The notes beneath the pieces were generated by a model. That model did no database searches, was not told the origin of the DNA, and saw only the letters and a program-made list of their open reading frames with translations. From contig ML677365.1 in NCBI GenBank assembly GCA_007922305.1, forward strand, positions 12,324,533 through 12,388,532: 64,000 nucleotides of DNA, read 5' to 3'. A program made the position numbers and the translations under genes. Numbering within the stretch: position 1 is the first letter of the stretch; every line of letters starts with the position of its first letter. Shown one piece after another: positions 1-11,764 of this stretch. This DNA is from Dermatemys mawii (lineage: Eukaryota > Chordata > Testudines > Dermatemydidae).

Positions 1-807
1 TACACACAGAAAGAAAAAAAAAAGGTTGTACATTAGCATACCAATTCTAAGAGGCTATTTAATTTGGATGGGCCATTATCAGCAGGAGAAAAGAGTACCT
101 TTTGAAATGGTACTTTTTGCTTGTGGCTCTTTCATTCTCTCCTGTTGAAGCTGTTCCATTCTATATAAGTAATTAAACGGTTATTGGAGCAGGGACATGA
201 ATCTGGGTCTCCCCTCCCCTCACTTGGGTAGCCTAACCACAAAGCTGTGGTCATTATCACCTATTCTCTCTTTCTCTTATCCAAGGACTAAAGCTTAAAG
301 GGGTGGCTGCACAACCATCTTCTCTTCTGTGGATGGTGCCTCAGTCCAGAAAAAAAAATTAGCTGAAACTATTCAGCAAATAAGCATCAAATTCACAAAC
401 AGTTTCGGTGTGCCAGAAACGCATTTTGGTGAATTTATTATCCACTGGAAAAAAATCACTCCGCTCTACTCAGCAGCAACAGAACTGTTTTGACCACACT
501 CTGCTCACCAGAGTTATGTTGCTTTGACCTCAGTACCATATAAGCAAAAGGGAACAGGAAAATATAATCCTGGCTTGCCATGTCATTTTTACACAACCCC
601 TTACATTTACAAGAATACTCTCACAAGTATATTCTAACTTTGGAATATAACAGTGAAAAAGACCTGCAGGTAGTATGGCTCTCCTGCAGTGCAGCTAAGA
701 AGGTGGCAAGCTTCAAAAGCAAGATATAAAATGTGCCTGTATGGAAAGACGTGCAAAGAGCAGGAAGTGAAGAGATAGGAGGTTGTCCATAGTATATCAA
801 ATAGAAG
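1..807. other. Intronic sequence, no gene seen
   Basis: AT-rich intronic DNA downstream of the 13.9-kb RIMS2 exon in transcript order. Only short chance open frames occur. Nothing recognisable. Confidence 0.6.
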
Positions 808-815
808 GTCTAGGA

Positions 816-1177
816 CAGTGATTCTCAATCAGGGGTTTGGGACCTCCTCCCCCGGGGGACCGCAAGCAGGTTTAAGGGGGGGCCGCCAAGCATGGCCAGC
901 ATTAGACTTGCTGGGGCCCAGAGCAGAATGCCAAAGCCTCACCTCATGGGGCTGGAGCCCCGGGGCTCCAGTCACCCGGGACTGAAGCCAAAGCCTGAGC
1001 AATTTAGCTTCATGGGATCGCCTGTGGCATGGGGCCTAGGCAATTGCCATATTTGCTACCCCCTCACACTGGCCATGGCTTTTATATGCAGAAAAAACAT
1101 TCTTGTGGCACAGGTGGGCCGTGGAGCTTTTATAGCAAGTTGGAGGGCCTCAGAAAGAAAATGGATGAGAACCTCTG
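816..1177. mobile_element. Non-autonomous hAT element with perfect 8-bp target duplication
   Basis: The left end CAGTGATTCTCAATC and the reverse complement of the right end CAGAGGTTCTCATC form an imperfect terminal inverted repeat of hAT type. The copies of GTCTAGGA at 808-815 and 1178-1185 are an exact 8-bp target site duplication, the hAT hallmark. The 362-bp body has no transposase frame, so it is a MITE-like copy mobilised in trans. The open frame running through it continues into flanking repeat and is not a gene. Confidence 0.85.
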
Positions 1178-1185
1178 GTCTAGGA

Positions 1186-2215
1186 GAGCCTGGAGACCAA
1201 GAGGGCCAAAATGACTGTTTGAGTCAAGCAAAATGCCGGGCCCTTCCCTGCCTTCTCCCCTCCCCTGGAGCCATGCCGCTGCGCGTGCAGCACTCTGGGG
1301 GGCAGGATTGCAGCTCCCCTGGAGCCACACCACCATGCATGCAGCGTTCTGACGGGTGGGGCTGTCCGCTCCTGTGGAGCAGCGTGTCTGGCTCCACGCG
1401 GAGCAAAACATGCTGCTAGGAGCCTCATGGTATGGGATCCAGGCCCAGGAGTTTGGATAAGGGGTGGGGGAAGTCAGGGGGACAGGGAGCAGGGTGGGTT
1501 GGATAGTGGATGGGATCCCAGGGGGAATGGTTCGGGGACGGGGGTCTCTGGAGGGAGCAGTCAGGGAGCCGGGGGGGTTGGATGGGGCATGGGAGTCCTG
1601 GGGTCTGTCAGGGGATGGAGGAGTGGATAGGAGTCAGGGCTGTCAGGGGACAGGGAGCAAAGAGAGTCCTGGGGAGCAGTTAGGGTGGGGGGGGTCTATG
1701 GAGGGGGTGGGTCAGGGAACAAGGAGTGGGGGGTTTGGATGAGTTGGGAGTTCTGGGGGGGACTTGTCAGGGCGGGGGTGGAGAGAGGGGTTCAAGCAGG
1801 CAGGGAGCAGTGGGGGTTGGATGGGTCGGGAGTTCTGGGGGTCCTGTCACGGGGGGAAGGAGCGATTGGATAGGCATGGAAGTCCTGGGGGTTTGTCTGG
1901 GGGTGGGGTGTGGATAAGGGCCAGGGCAGTCAGGGGTATAGTAAGGGGTGGGGTCCTAGGGGGGCAGTTAGGGTGGGGGAGTCTCAGGAGGGGGCAGTCA
2001 GGGGACAAGGAGCAGGGAGGCTTATATAGGGGGTGGGGTCCTGGGGGGAAGTTAGGGGAAGAGGTCCCAAAAGGAGATAGTCAGGGGACAAGTAGCAGGG
2101 GGAGGTTGGGAGTTCTGATGGGGGCAGTCAGGGGGCGGGAAGTAGGAGGGTGTGGATGGAGGCAGGGTGGGGGCAGGGCTAGGGAGGGGCTCCCTGCGTG
2201 CACACCCTAATGAAA
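1186..2215 (-). mobile_element. hAT-related repeat with G-rich minisatellite, antisense copy
   Basis: The first 240 bp resemble, in reverse orientation, the segment next to the right end of the copy at 59.9-60.5 kb (CTGTGGAGCAGCGTGTCT, GCGCGTGCAGCAC). From about 1430 to 2210 follows a degenerate tandem array of G-rich units roughly 70 bp long, rich in phrases such as CAGTCAGGGGACA, GGGAGCAGG and TTGGATGGG. The same array occurs as its C-rich complement at 52.05-52.3 and 59.9-60.25 kb. The long plus-strand open frames here come from biased composition. The expected TIR is missing at the side next to the 816-1177 element, so the copy is truncated. Confidence 0.6.
1430..2210 (+). repeat. G-rich minisatellite with G-quadruplex motifs
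   Basis: About 780 bp of degenerate G-rich repeats on the plus strand. At 1945-1979 at least four runs of three or more G are separated by loops of 1-6 nt, which fits a G-quadruplex motif, and several other stretches come close. The G-rich strand here is the template strand for RIMS2 transcription, so the RIMS2 RNA carries the C-rich version. Confidence 0.7.
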
Positions 2216-2216
2216 T

Positions 2217-4171
2217 GTGCTGCGCACGCCTATGGCCTTAAGGGACAGCTTTTATGAACCTCTTGTTATCCCATGGTAGGAAATGCTTGTGCTTATATTT
2301 AGTGTGCATGCTAGCCTGCAAGAACAACATGGGTACGTCCACAATCACTGTGGAGCCAAGAAGGGATGACTGAGACTGCAGACAGGTGATTTGTTGGGCA
2401 AATTATTATTAATTTGTATTACAATAGCACCTAGGAGCCCTAGTCATGGACCAGGACCCTATTGTGTAAAGCGCTGTACAAACACAAAACAGAAACTAAA
2501 AAAAAAAAGTAACCTTGTTACATTTCTCATGATATAATGTCAAATTTAAACTCCCTAATTCTGATGGTAAATAGTATCTATCTATGCAACACTCTTACTA
2601 AAATGAATTCATTATAAAACAAAAAAAATGCTCTTATACTGGCTTGTATGAGGAAGTGGGGTGAATTAGGGTGATGCAGAGTGAACATGAAATTCTTGCT
2701 GATTTTTCTTGCCTCGCACCCTTCCTATTTAAGGAACATTTGCATGGAAAATGAACTATCACAACCTCCTCGCCCCAAAAATAGTTCTTTCCCTGCTTTA
2801 TTTGCGGTTCTTGCCCAGAACTGCAGATTTTTGTCCTTTGACTCCTAATAAAGGAAGCCACTATGAGTAATCCATTTTTATTGAAGAAAAACAAAAAGGA
2901 GAAGAGAATACCCTGAGAATACACCTGCATCTTTTTGTATATGGAGGGGAAAGAGTACAGGTTTTGTGCTGCCTGGAAAGCAGATACTACTGTTATGTTG
3001 CTGCTTGATCACCAAGAAAAAAATTTAGCTTTGGCTTACTGATTTAATTTTGTTTCCTGTCTTTTAGTTTGAAAAGGGAGAGAGGGCTCAGCCTACTAGT
3101 CTTGCTCCAAACCAATTCACCATGATGTTGACAACTCCTCACTTCATTCAGAAAATAAGTACCCTCTCTCTCTGTAACATGGCAGACTGTTAAATTGAAG
3201 CAGCAAAAGCAAACTAAGCTCAGAACTGGAAATTTCATGAAAATGAGGTTTCTTGCAAGATTTTCACTACTTCCTACATTGGACCTGGTAGGATATACTC
3301 TGAGAATAACCTTCCTTATAATATATTGGCCAAATTCAGGAAGTACAGATGTATGAAAAATATTTTTAAAAACATTTAACCAAACTTACTCAAATCTCTG
3401 AAAAGTTTTGGGGTCTGTACGGGATGAACAATGGATAAAGAAGAATGTAGCCAACTCTTATTTGTCGGAATTGAATAACCCATTCCTATTGCCTAGCTAA
3501 GTCCCTATTATGTCAGCACTGCGCATCATATTTCCTATAGCGGCAAAGGGGAAGGCATGACTTTCATGCTCATGGCAGTATTCAAATAACTTCATCACAC
3601 ATGGTAACATCTGTTATTCACTCCATGTGAATAACTCCACATCTGCACTCCAGACAAACAGCATGGTGCCATGCAAACAGCTTGAGTTTGGGAGCACGCA
3701 TAAGGATCCCCTTCCCTTCCCTTTAATTGTAAAGTATAATCTTGATTTGTCTTGGATTTGAATGAGAAGAGGAAAGACTCAGAGTCCTCTACATAATGAT
3801 CAATGAAGGAATATTACAGGTGGCTTCAAAAAAGACAATATTTCTATCTAGATGGTATTAAGATCACAGTTGTTGCTGGGGTGGAAATTTAATGTAACAG
3901 CTACAGAGTTGGTTTTAAGGACAATGACAGACTGTATGGTGCTGCTAATAACAGTAAAATATAAAAAGGACCCTTTTGAGTAATCCAGGAAAAAATAGTT
4001 TGGATAGTACAAATCAAAGAACTACAATGCACGGCAACATAAATAACCCATCCATGCACAGCAGATCTCAAAATGGACTTTCTGCATCTACTGTTTAGAT
4101 TGTATTAAATGTTTTAGATTACTTTTCTTGGATTCACAGTGCTCACCAGTTTTCAGAGGCCGTGGCCATGT
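2217..4171. other. Intronic sequence with an old dispersed repeat
   Basis: Mostly unrecognised AT-rich DNA. Around 2409-2490 is a stretch (AGCACCTAGGAGCCCTAGTC then AGCGCTGTACAAACACA) that I recognise as a common old amniote interspersed repeat of uncertain class. No coding evidence. Confidence 0.45.
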
Positions 4172-4176
4172 GTCTC

Positions 4177-4251
4177 TGTAAGGGTGCGCAAGACGTTACG
4201 GTAGAGTGCTAGGGGTGCTCTCACCCTCGACTCCAGGGAAGGAGGGGAGCA
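4177..4251 (+). repeat. Truncated 5' LTR of the ERV
   Basis: About 75 bp matching the beginning of the 3' LTR at 5861, including TGTAAGGGTGCGCAAGAC and CTCTCACCCTCGACTCCA. After this the two sequences diverge, so the rest of the LTR and the primer-binding site were deleted or replaced. Confidence 0.7.
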
Positions 4252-4342
4252 CAGAAGGTGGTGACCTCACATGCGGAGAGGGCTCAAGCCCCCACGCACC
4301 GCTGTGAGGCACTCGTAGTGTGTATTACCAATAAGCGACGGT

Positions 4343-4690
4343 TTGAAACAGGGGTGGAAGCCCGTCATGGTCGCCCAGGTCAGGGTGGTCACAGCAGCCC
4401 CTTCGTGGGACGCTGAGACCTGGAATGGCAACATTTGGAGTTCTTCCTCAGCCTCGGAGAGTGAGGAGGCTGACTGCGCCCCCCCCCAGGTGCGCCCGGT
4501 GCAAGAGTTGCGAGCGGAGGGTGGTTCACTTCAGGAGGTTGTTCGTACCTTCAAAACAAGTGAGATACAGAAGATTGTGAAAACTTTTCATCAGAAACCG
4601 GGGGAGGAGAGAGGAGCAGAAGCCGGCGCACCCAGTGGAACCGAGCGCCCCGGTAGATTGGAGTCTTCCGCGTGCCTTGTGACGGGGAGG
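4343..4690 (+). pseudogene. Gag-like ERV fragment
   Basis: An open stretch of about 116 codons ends with a segment (TSEIQKIVKTFHQKPGEE) resembling the start of a retroviral capsid region, where a QKPGE-type phrase is common. The N-terminal half is acidic and serine-rich and not recognisable. The frame stops before the protease fragment, and the capsid core and nucleocapsid are absent. Placement directly upstream of the protease supports a deleted gag. The assignment rests on a short motif only. Confidence 0.45.
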
Positions 4691-4715
4691 TGAGTCCCCC
4701 ATCCGGTGCGCGGCC

Positions 4716-5015
4716 ATGCGCCCGACCCGGGAGGCAGGGGACCGCCGCCCCTTTGTCCCGCTCACGATTCAGTGGCTGCATGCAGGGATCCAGCACGTCC
4801 TGGTCTTGCTGGACATGGGAGCCGAAATCACCATCCTCCACTCCACGCAGACGGTGGGGCGCTCGACTGTGGTACGGGGCCTGGGTGACTCGGAGCTGCG
4901 GGCGTTCTCCGTGACTGTCACTCCCACCCTGGGTAAGGCGCCGCCCTCCTGCGCGATGGTGCTAGTGGCACCCATTGGTGAGTACATTTTGGGTAGTGAC
5001 GTCCTGCGGGGGTGA
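4716..5015 (+). pseudogene. ERV aspartic protease fragment, catalytic triad altered to D-M-G
   Basis: A 99-codon frame resembles a retroviral protease: hydrophobic LVLLD, then D-M-G-A at residues 33-36 (bases 4812-4823) where the family has D-T/S-G-A, then EITILH, and near the end GEYILGSDVL, which fits the ILG-x-D/N block of retropepsins. Length is close to a retropepsin. The Met in place of Thr or Ser would be expected to harm the active site, and the frame ends before any reverse transcriptase. It is a decayed remnant. Confidence 0.65.
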
Positions 5016-5860
5016 CAAGTGGAGACGCAGTATGGCCTCTTTGCTCTTGGCCTGCAGGCCTCCCCTGGCATGCAGTCACTGATTTTGCTAATGCTTTTGT
5101 TTTGATTGCTATGGTTTCCAAAAGTTAGGATCAGTTTGTATTCACCTGGCAACCGTGCCAGTAACAGCGGAGATGAAGCACTGGGTGCTATGATCTGTGG
5201 GAACCAGACTGATGCCTCCCTCCACTGGGAAGTGGGGACCGCTCTCTCTCTGATCTGTGTCCGCTCCCCCCTTTTCACAGGTGCAACAACCATGGAGGGC
5301 ACCCCCCCACCCCCGGCCAGTGTCTGGTGGACTAATCCCAGGAAGAAAGCTAAGGCCGCAACCATCCTCGCCACGGGAGAGGGCTGGGCTGTTGTGTTAC
5401 CAGAGCAGGAGGACTGCCCCCAAGACGGCCTCATGGCACCGACTAACTAAGCGCTCTCTTTGATATTCTTGCAGGGCTACCTGTCTGTTGCCAAGAGCAT
5501 GGTTGTGAATATGGGTGGCTCTGGCCCAGAGTGCCCTGAACTCTACTGCCTTTTGCCTCCCTCATACATATGCGGTCGGCAACGTTATGGAGATCTGCTT
5601 TCTAGGCATCAGTGCAGCATTCTTTATGTTACAGTGCCACATGCTCCTGGCAAATATTGATAAGACTGCTGTTTATGTTGATTTTTATAGTGTGGGTCGG
5701 GTGTTAACACGGCCCTCCGTACAGATGTATGCTTTTCATGTTGTGAATGTTACTGCAGTGGCTACGTGTGTGATTTTTGAAAATGCTATTGCTTTTTGCC
5801 AGCGTTATTTGTTTTCCTCTACCCTTTCACTGGAGTCTCTGAAGAGAGCGTGGGGAGGAG
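5016..5860 (+). other. ERV internal sequence of unknown identity
   Basis: Interrupted plus-strand frames (5106-5450 and 5515-5865) lie between the protease remnant and the 3' LTR. The second has hydrophobic stretches and could derive from a membrane-spanning env tail, but no env motif is clear. The last 20 bases before 5861 are purine-rich and sit where a polypurine tract should be. Confidence 0.35.
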
Positions 5861-6360
5861 TGTAAGGGTGCGCAAGACATTGTTACAGTAGAGTGCTAGG
5901 GGCGCTCTCACCCTCGACTCCAAGGAAGGAGGCAGTTCTCATCCCCCCACACACACACACACTCCTCGGAAGGAAAGGGTACTTTCAGCCATTGTTATCA
6001 GTCCCTGCCCTGTTATCGCATATTTCACATGCCGGAGTTAACTGGTTCTCACTACCTGCTTGCCTTGTGCAAAATTAATGAGATACCTGCTTGCATTATG
6101 TAATGCTAACAAGGTATTAGTTATTCATGAGGTATGCATGAGATGCAAATGTTCCTGTTATTTCTCTGCCTGTGTGCCCACGCGCAGTGGGCTTCATCCT
6201 GAGCATTGCTCTGATGCGTCGGGCTTTCCCCGTCTCAGTGGCAGCAACGAAGGGAGCCCCCGTTGCGGGTGTGCCACTTTTTCCTTCAATAAACTCACTA
6301 CTTCTATTCAACAGCTGTGTGTGTGCCTCGTTCCTACGGGACACCAAGTACCCTGCAACA
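5861..6360 (+). repeat. 3' LTR of the ERV
   Basis: A 500-bp LTR beginning TGTAAGGG and ending CCCTGCAACA. It contains a short CA run near 5950 and an AATAAA polyadenylation signal at 6288-6293 followed by a GT-rich stretch. It is preceded by a purine-rich tract and followed by GTCCC, which pairs with GTCTC before 4177. Confidence 0.75.
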
Positions 6361-6365
6361 GTCCC

Positions 6366-7699
6366 CATCAACACCTATACTTTGTTCAAAAACTGATTAA
6401 ATCTGTCAACAATACTATATATTTCCTGTCCGTCTGTAGGAAAAAATCTCTGAATGATACAAACAATGTCAATGTATCATCTATCAATGTCAGATATAGG
6501 TAGGTCACTAACCCAACTCAATGTCGCGCAGGGTCCAATCATAAGCCTTCTGGCTCTGACTTCTCCACAGATTTGTTTTGCAAACAGCAACATAAAAATA
6601 CTTTAGGGCATATTATAACTACCACATACATATTAGAAACATATTCAGTAATGGAAGACTGATTTGGTAATGACAAGTACAATTTTCTGTTAAATAGATT
6701 TTGGTTCATTATGTTTTTAATAGACATGGGCCCAAACTGAAACCTCTTTTTCAAACAGCCTTGGGGAGGTCAGATCTACATTTTGCAGTTCAAACCTTCT
6801 CAAGAGTTTTAAGGCAAACTTCTGCTCTTAGGTCAATAAACCTGGATCTCCACTCCAATACCTTGTTCTTTCTATAGCCACAGTGTTCAGATTAATACCA
6901 AACAGGAGTTCTATACAGGTAGCAGGAACAGAATATTAGCCAAGCTATTGTTAATACTGAATATTCTGTTAATTAAGATTATTACTATTTCAGTAGCAAC
7001 CAACACATGTTAGATGATATGCAGATATTCAAGAAGATATGCTGCCTTCTCCAAAAAACTTACAATCAAAGGAGACAAAGAGATGAAAGGTGGGAGAAAG
7101 GGATAAACAGGGCAGTGGTAGAAAATAAGGCAGGGACAGCAAGTATGGTTTCATGATTAAGGAGGTGAATGCTACCTACAAGAGCTCAGTTCTAGTCTTA
7201 ACTCAGCTACAGATTTCCCGTATGATGCTGGACAAGTGACTTACACCAATATTTTCTCATGTGCCCATTAACTGTGTGTTCCTCATTTTCTGGGTGCCCA
7301 AACTGAGACAGCTGAAGCCTGATATGCCGAAGTGCTAAGTGCTTACTACTCCAATTAAGATTAGTGGAAGCTGTGGGTGCTCAGTAAGGAAAAGTGCAAA
7401 ACAAATTAAAGACACCAATTTTCAAATTTAATTTGAAAATATGTATTAATATGTAAGCATACTTACGGTTTCTTATATGCTATGAAAAAAGCAGAGAGTA
7501 TACACTTCATATTCTCAGCCATACTGTACAGGCCACTTACTGTAGATACAGCAAAAATAATTAACCAAATAACCCACACAAACTCAAACCAGTACTTGAG
7601 ACTTCAAAATTATAGCAAAATTACATGCAATACCTCAGTAAGAACACCACAAGAGCCCAACACTGTAACATTTAATTCAGAAAGGGGAACTAGGTAAAA
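6366..7699. other. Intronic sequence, no gene seen
   Basis: AT-rich. Around 7045-7110 the phrase AACTTACAATCAAAGGAGAC looks like the tail of the same old dispersed repeat as at 2.4 kb. Otherwise nothing recognisable. Confidence 0.45.
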
Positions 7700-9712
7700 A
7701 TAAGGGGGCTAGTTAAACAGAAATTAAATGGTACAGTGACTAAAGTGAAATCCATGTAAGCTTCATGGACACTTTTCAAAGACACCATAATAGAGGCCCA
7801 ACTTAAATGTATACCCCAAATTAAAAAACACTGTAAAAAAATTAAAAAAGAGCCACCATGGCTTAACAACCATGTAAAAGAAGCAATGAGAGATAAAAAG
7901 GCATCTTTTAAAAAGTGGAAGTCAAATCCTAGTGAGGTATATAGAAAGGAGCATAAACACTGCCAAATTAAGTGTAACAATGTAATAAGAAAAGCCACAA
8001 AGGAGTTTGAAGAACAGCTAGCCAAAAACTCAAAAGGTAATAACAAAATGTTTTTTAAGTACATCAGAAGCAGGAAGCCTGCTAAACAATCAGTGGGCCT
8101 CTGGATGACAGAGATACAAAAGGAGCACTTAAACACAACAAAGTCATTGTGGAGAAACTCACAGACTTTTTGCGTAAGTCTTCATGGCTGAGAATGTTAG
8201 GGAGATTCCCAAACCTGAGCTTTCTTTTGTAGGTAACAAATCTGAGGAATTGTCACAGATTGATGTGTCACCAGAGATGGTTTTCTAATTAATTGATAAA
8301 GTTAACTGTAACAAGTCACCGGGACCGGATGGCATTCACCCAGGAGTTCTGAAAGAACTCAAATGTGAAATTCCGGAACTACGGTTTGTAATCTGTCCTT
8401 TAAATAAACTTCTGTACCCGATGACTGGAAGATAGCTAATGAAATGCCAATATTTAAAAAGGGCTCTAGAGGTGATCCCGGCAATTACAGACAGGTAAGT
8501 CTAATGTCAGTACTGGCCAAATTAGCTGAAACAATAGTTAAGAATAAAATTGTCAGACACAAAGAAGAACATAAATTATTGGGCAAAAGTCAACATGGTT
8601 TCTGTAAAGGGGAATCACGTCTTGCTAATCTATTAGAGTTCTTTGAAGGGGTCAACAAACATGTCGACAAGAGGGATCCAGTGGACATAGTGTACTTAGA
8701 TTTCCAGAAAGCCTTTGACAAGGTCCCTAACCAAAGGCTCTTACATAAATTAAGTTGTAATGGGATAAGAGGGAAGATCCTTTCATGGTTTGAGAATTGG
8801 ATAAAAGACAGGGAATAAAGGGTAGGAATAAACGGTAATTTTTCAGAATGGAGAGGGGTAACTAGCAGTGTTCCCCAAAAGTCAGTCCTAGGACCAATCC
8901 TATTCAACTTATTCATAAATGATCTGGAGAAAGGGGTAAATAGTGAGGTGGCAAAGTTTGCAGATGATACTAAACTGCTCAAGATAGTTAAGACCCAAGC
9001 AGACTGTGAAGAACTTCAAAAAGATCCCACAAAACTAAGTGATTGGACAACAAAATGGCAAATGAAATTTAATGTGGATAAATGTAAAGTAATGCTCTTT
9101 GGAAAAAATAACCCCAGCTATACATACAATACAATGTGGTCTAATTTAGCTATAACTAATCAAGAAAAAGATCTTGGAGTCATCGTGGATAATTCTCTGA
9201 AGACATCCATTCAGTATGCAGCGGCAGTCAAAAAAAGATAGAGAATAAGATGGAGAATATCTTATTTCCCTTACATAAATCCATGGTGCACCCACATCTT
9301 GAATACTGCGTACAGATGTGGCCTCCTCATCTCGAAAAAGATATACTGGCATTAGAAAAGTTTCAGAGAAGGGCAACTAAAATGATTACAGGTTTGGAAC
9401 AGATCCCATATGAGGAGAGATTAAAGAGGCTAGGACTTTTCAGTTTGGAAAAGAGGAGATAGAGTTATATAAAATCATGAATGGTGTGGAGAAAGTGAAT
9501 AAGGAAAAGTTATTTACTTGTTCCCAGAATATAAGAACTAGGGGCCACCAAATGAAATGAATGGACAGCAGGTTTAAAACAAATAAAAGGACGTTCTTCA
9601 CACAGAGCACAGTCAACCTGTGGAACTCTTTGCCTGAGGAGGTTGTGAAGGCTAGGACTATAACATGGTTTAAAAGAAAACCTCCATGAATTTATCCAGT
9701 TCAGTCCATCAA
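7700..9712 (+). mobile_element. CR1-type LINE, 5'-truncated, decayed
   Basis: About 2 kb of a CR1 non-LTR retrotransposon. Translated pieces in order: a lysine-rich linker (AMRDKKASFKKWKSN, 7886), the RT fingers (KKGSRGDPGNYR, near 8455), LDFQKAFDKVP near 8700, the RT catalytic F-A-D-D at 8957-8968, WQMKFNVDKCKVMLFG, and the C-terminal PHLEYCVQMWPP and RLKRLGLFSLEKR blocks near 9290-9460. Stops and frame changes interrupt it in several places (for example after 8818 and 9241), so it encodes no functional protein. The endonuclease half is missing. The 3' untranslated part carries an apparent short inversion at 9680-9702. Confidence 0.9.
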
Positions 9713-9857
9713 TAGCAGCCCCCATTGGACCGGAATGGCGAACTGCGGCCAGTGGGAGCTGTGATCAGCAAACCAGCAAATAAACAAACCGGTGGGGCAC
9801 ATTAAGGGGTGCTTACCCTCCGATGCCACGTGCCAAGGCTGCCGATCCCTGATATAT
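9713..9857. mobile_element. Right-end fragment of a hAT element
   Basis: The sequence CCCCATTGGACCGGAATGGC through AACAAACCGGTGGGGC to the end GGCTGCCGATCCCTG resembles the 3' end of a turtle hAT family whose terminal repeat, reversed, reads close to CAGGGGTCGGCAACC. No left end is visible. It abuts the CR1 tail, suggesting insertion or recombination there. Confidence 0.5.
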
Positions 9858-11764
9858 GCTAATGTAAATAAATTAATATATTTTAAGAAAATGAAAACAA
9901 TATATAGGTAGTCTTATGTATATAGTCTTTTGGATGTATATTGTTGGGTAAATTTTGAGAGGGACCTATAACTCTCATGCAGCATTCTGAAAATAGTTCA
10001 GCACATTATGTCCTGAAAACATATTCCTACTCACAACAACAATACACTACAGCCTTGGAGATTCTTTGGGATAATGAATGAGCTCTCTCACACATGAGAA
10101 TAAATTATTTTATTTTACTGTTTTAATGTTCCAAAATTAAATCTGGTGTAAACACACTAATACACCAGGGGATACTGAAAAAGCCTGGAAACATGTTATT
10201 ATATCATGCTATTTTTTTATATTCTTATTCACTTTCTGACTACTTACTGTGCTCTGGATACAAGTCCCCTTCTCAAAACTTTGGCCCCACTGTTGCTACT
10301 TTACTGTCAGTGGGGACATTTTGATTTGTCTTCTTTCTCTTTTGGATTCATCTTATGCAGAAAAGTGAAAGGAACAAAAATGGCCTCCCATACTAGTCAG
10401 GAAAAACTCAGTCCCTTGATTGATCTCTTTTATAATAAAATGCTATCAAAGTGATATATCACATCCAACATGCTTACCTAGTGGCTAGTCATTTTAATCC
10501 TTCAGTTGCACTTAAAAAGATACAGATGCTTTATTAGACATTCTAATTTATATTTTTAAATAGAAGACACAAAATCAAGTCTCACACTCTAAGATACTTT
10601 TGATATGCTAGTTTGAACAAAGCTGGAGGGACTAAAAAGATGGAAAGAGGTTCTTAGAACACGATCAGCAATAAAAAAAAAGAAAAAATAATACTTATAG
10701 GCTAATAGATACTGCTCCATTAGCCTAACAGAATACCACAAAATACTTTATAATTTAAAAAATAAAATATTTTATTATTAATAAAACACTATGTACTATT
10801 TTAATAATAGGATAAATGTAATAAAATGAAAACCTTCATTTTAAAATTTTGTTTTAAATAAAATTATAATTCCTTTTAAAAATATTGCTAATGTTAAGAC
10901 TACTACATTGGTAATGCAACACACTGTCATATAATAATTCATGTTTGAGACTTAGCTCAGTCCCTGGATTTTAGCCCAGCACCTCTTAGAAACCCTGATA
11001 TAGGGAGAGTCTGGCATCCTTCTCTAATAAGCACTCTGACCAGCTTAGGAAATAGATGGTCATGCATCAGGAGGTATCCTATTTCACACTCTCCTTCAGT
11101 GGAAGGAAGATTGGTTCAGTGAACATTAAGATAGGGTATTATAACCACAGAAAAATTAAGAGAGATTTTCTCAGTCCTAGAGGTCCCTCTAAACCTCAAG
11201 GATGTGCAGCACTTACCATAGATACAATTTTAGATGTGGTTGTTACACAAGATTGTATTTATGTTAGTTAAGAAACAATAGAATAAGTAAGTATAGAAAT
11301 AAACCTGAAAGAGGAGACTGGGTCTGAAGCAGCCAGCGTTTGTTTGCTACCCAAGACACATATGTTAGGTTAGAGTATATACCACATTATGTGAATGCCT
11401 GCTAGTAATAAGAGCTGAATAGACTTATGTTTTTCTGAGAGTTCTGTTCAATTATGCTAAGCTACATCCCACAATACCCTGCAATAGCATTGCTCAATAT
11501 TTGGCTTAAGAGAGAGGGAACTTGTCAAAAATCAAGCTACATTTGTTCTATATCGTGGTAGAAGGTATAGAACAGCAGGCAGAAATACCTTCACAGACAA
11601 GGACTTGGAATGCTAGTATCCAAAACAAGATAAGAAAAGGTACATAAAAGTTAAGGGATTAAGAGGAACTGATGGGCTGGATCTCATAAACACTCCTAAC
11701 TGAGATAGGTAACTTTGGGAGCACATCTTCTGTATAAGATGAATGTAACAACCCTGTGAGAGAC
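9858..11764. other. Intronic sequence, no gene seen
   Basis: Strongly AT-rich, with runs of A/T near 10740-10880. Short open frames at 10206-10454 and 11056-11271 have no recognisable domain. Confidence 0.55.

Larger units (their letters stand above)
4177..6360 (+). mobile_element. Internally deleted endogenous retrovirus with LTR remnants and 5-bp duplication
   Basis: The start TGTAAGGGTGCGCAAGAC is repeated at 5861, and about 75 bp of the two copies align (4177-4251 and 5861-5937). The 5' LTR is therefore cut down to its first part, while the 3' LTR is about full length (5861-6360). The flanks GTCTC (4172-4176) and GTCCC (6361-6365) fit a 5-bp target duplication with one change. Between them lie a gag-like fragment, an aspartic-protease fragment and unrecognised sequence. 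A purine-rich tract directly before 5861 fits a polypurine tract. The 2.2-kb length means most of gag, all of pol after the protease, and probably most of env are gone. It cannot be functional. Confidence 0.75.

Noticed and set aside
892..2210. Several long plus- and minus-strand frames
   Set aside because: They cross the border of a hAT element and a G-rich minisatellite. Overlapping frames on both strands come from skewed base content.
5950..5965. CRISPR-like or regulatory array in short CA runs (also 18996, 33401)
   Set aside because: These are ordinary short dinucleotide runs, with no spacer structure.
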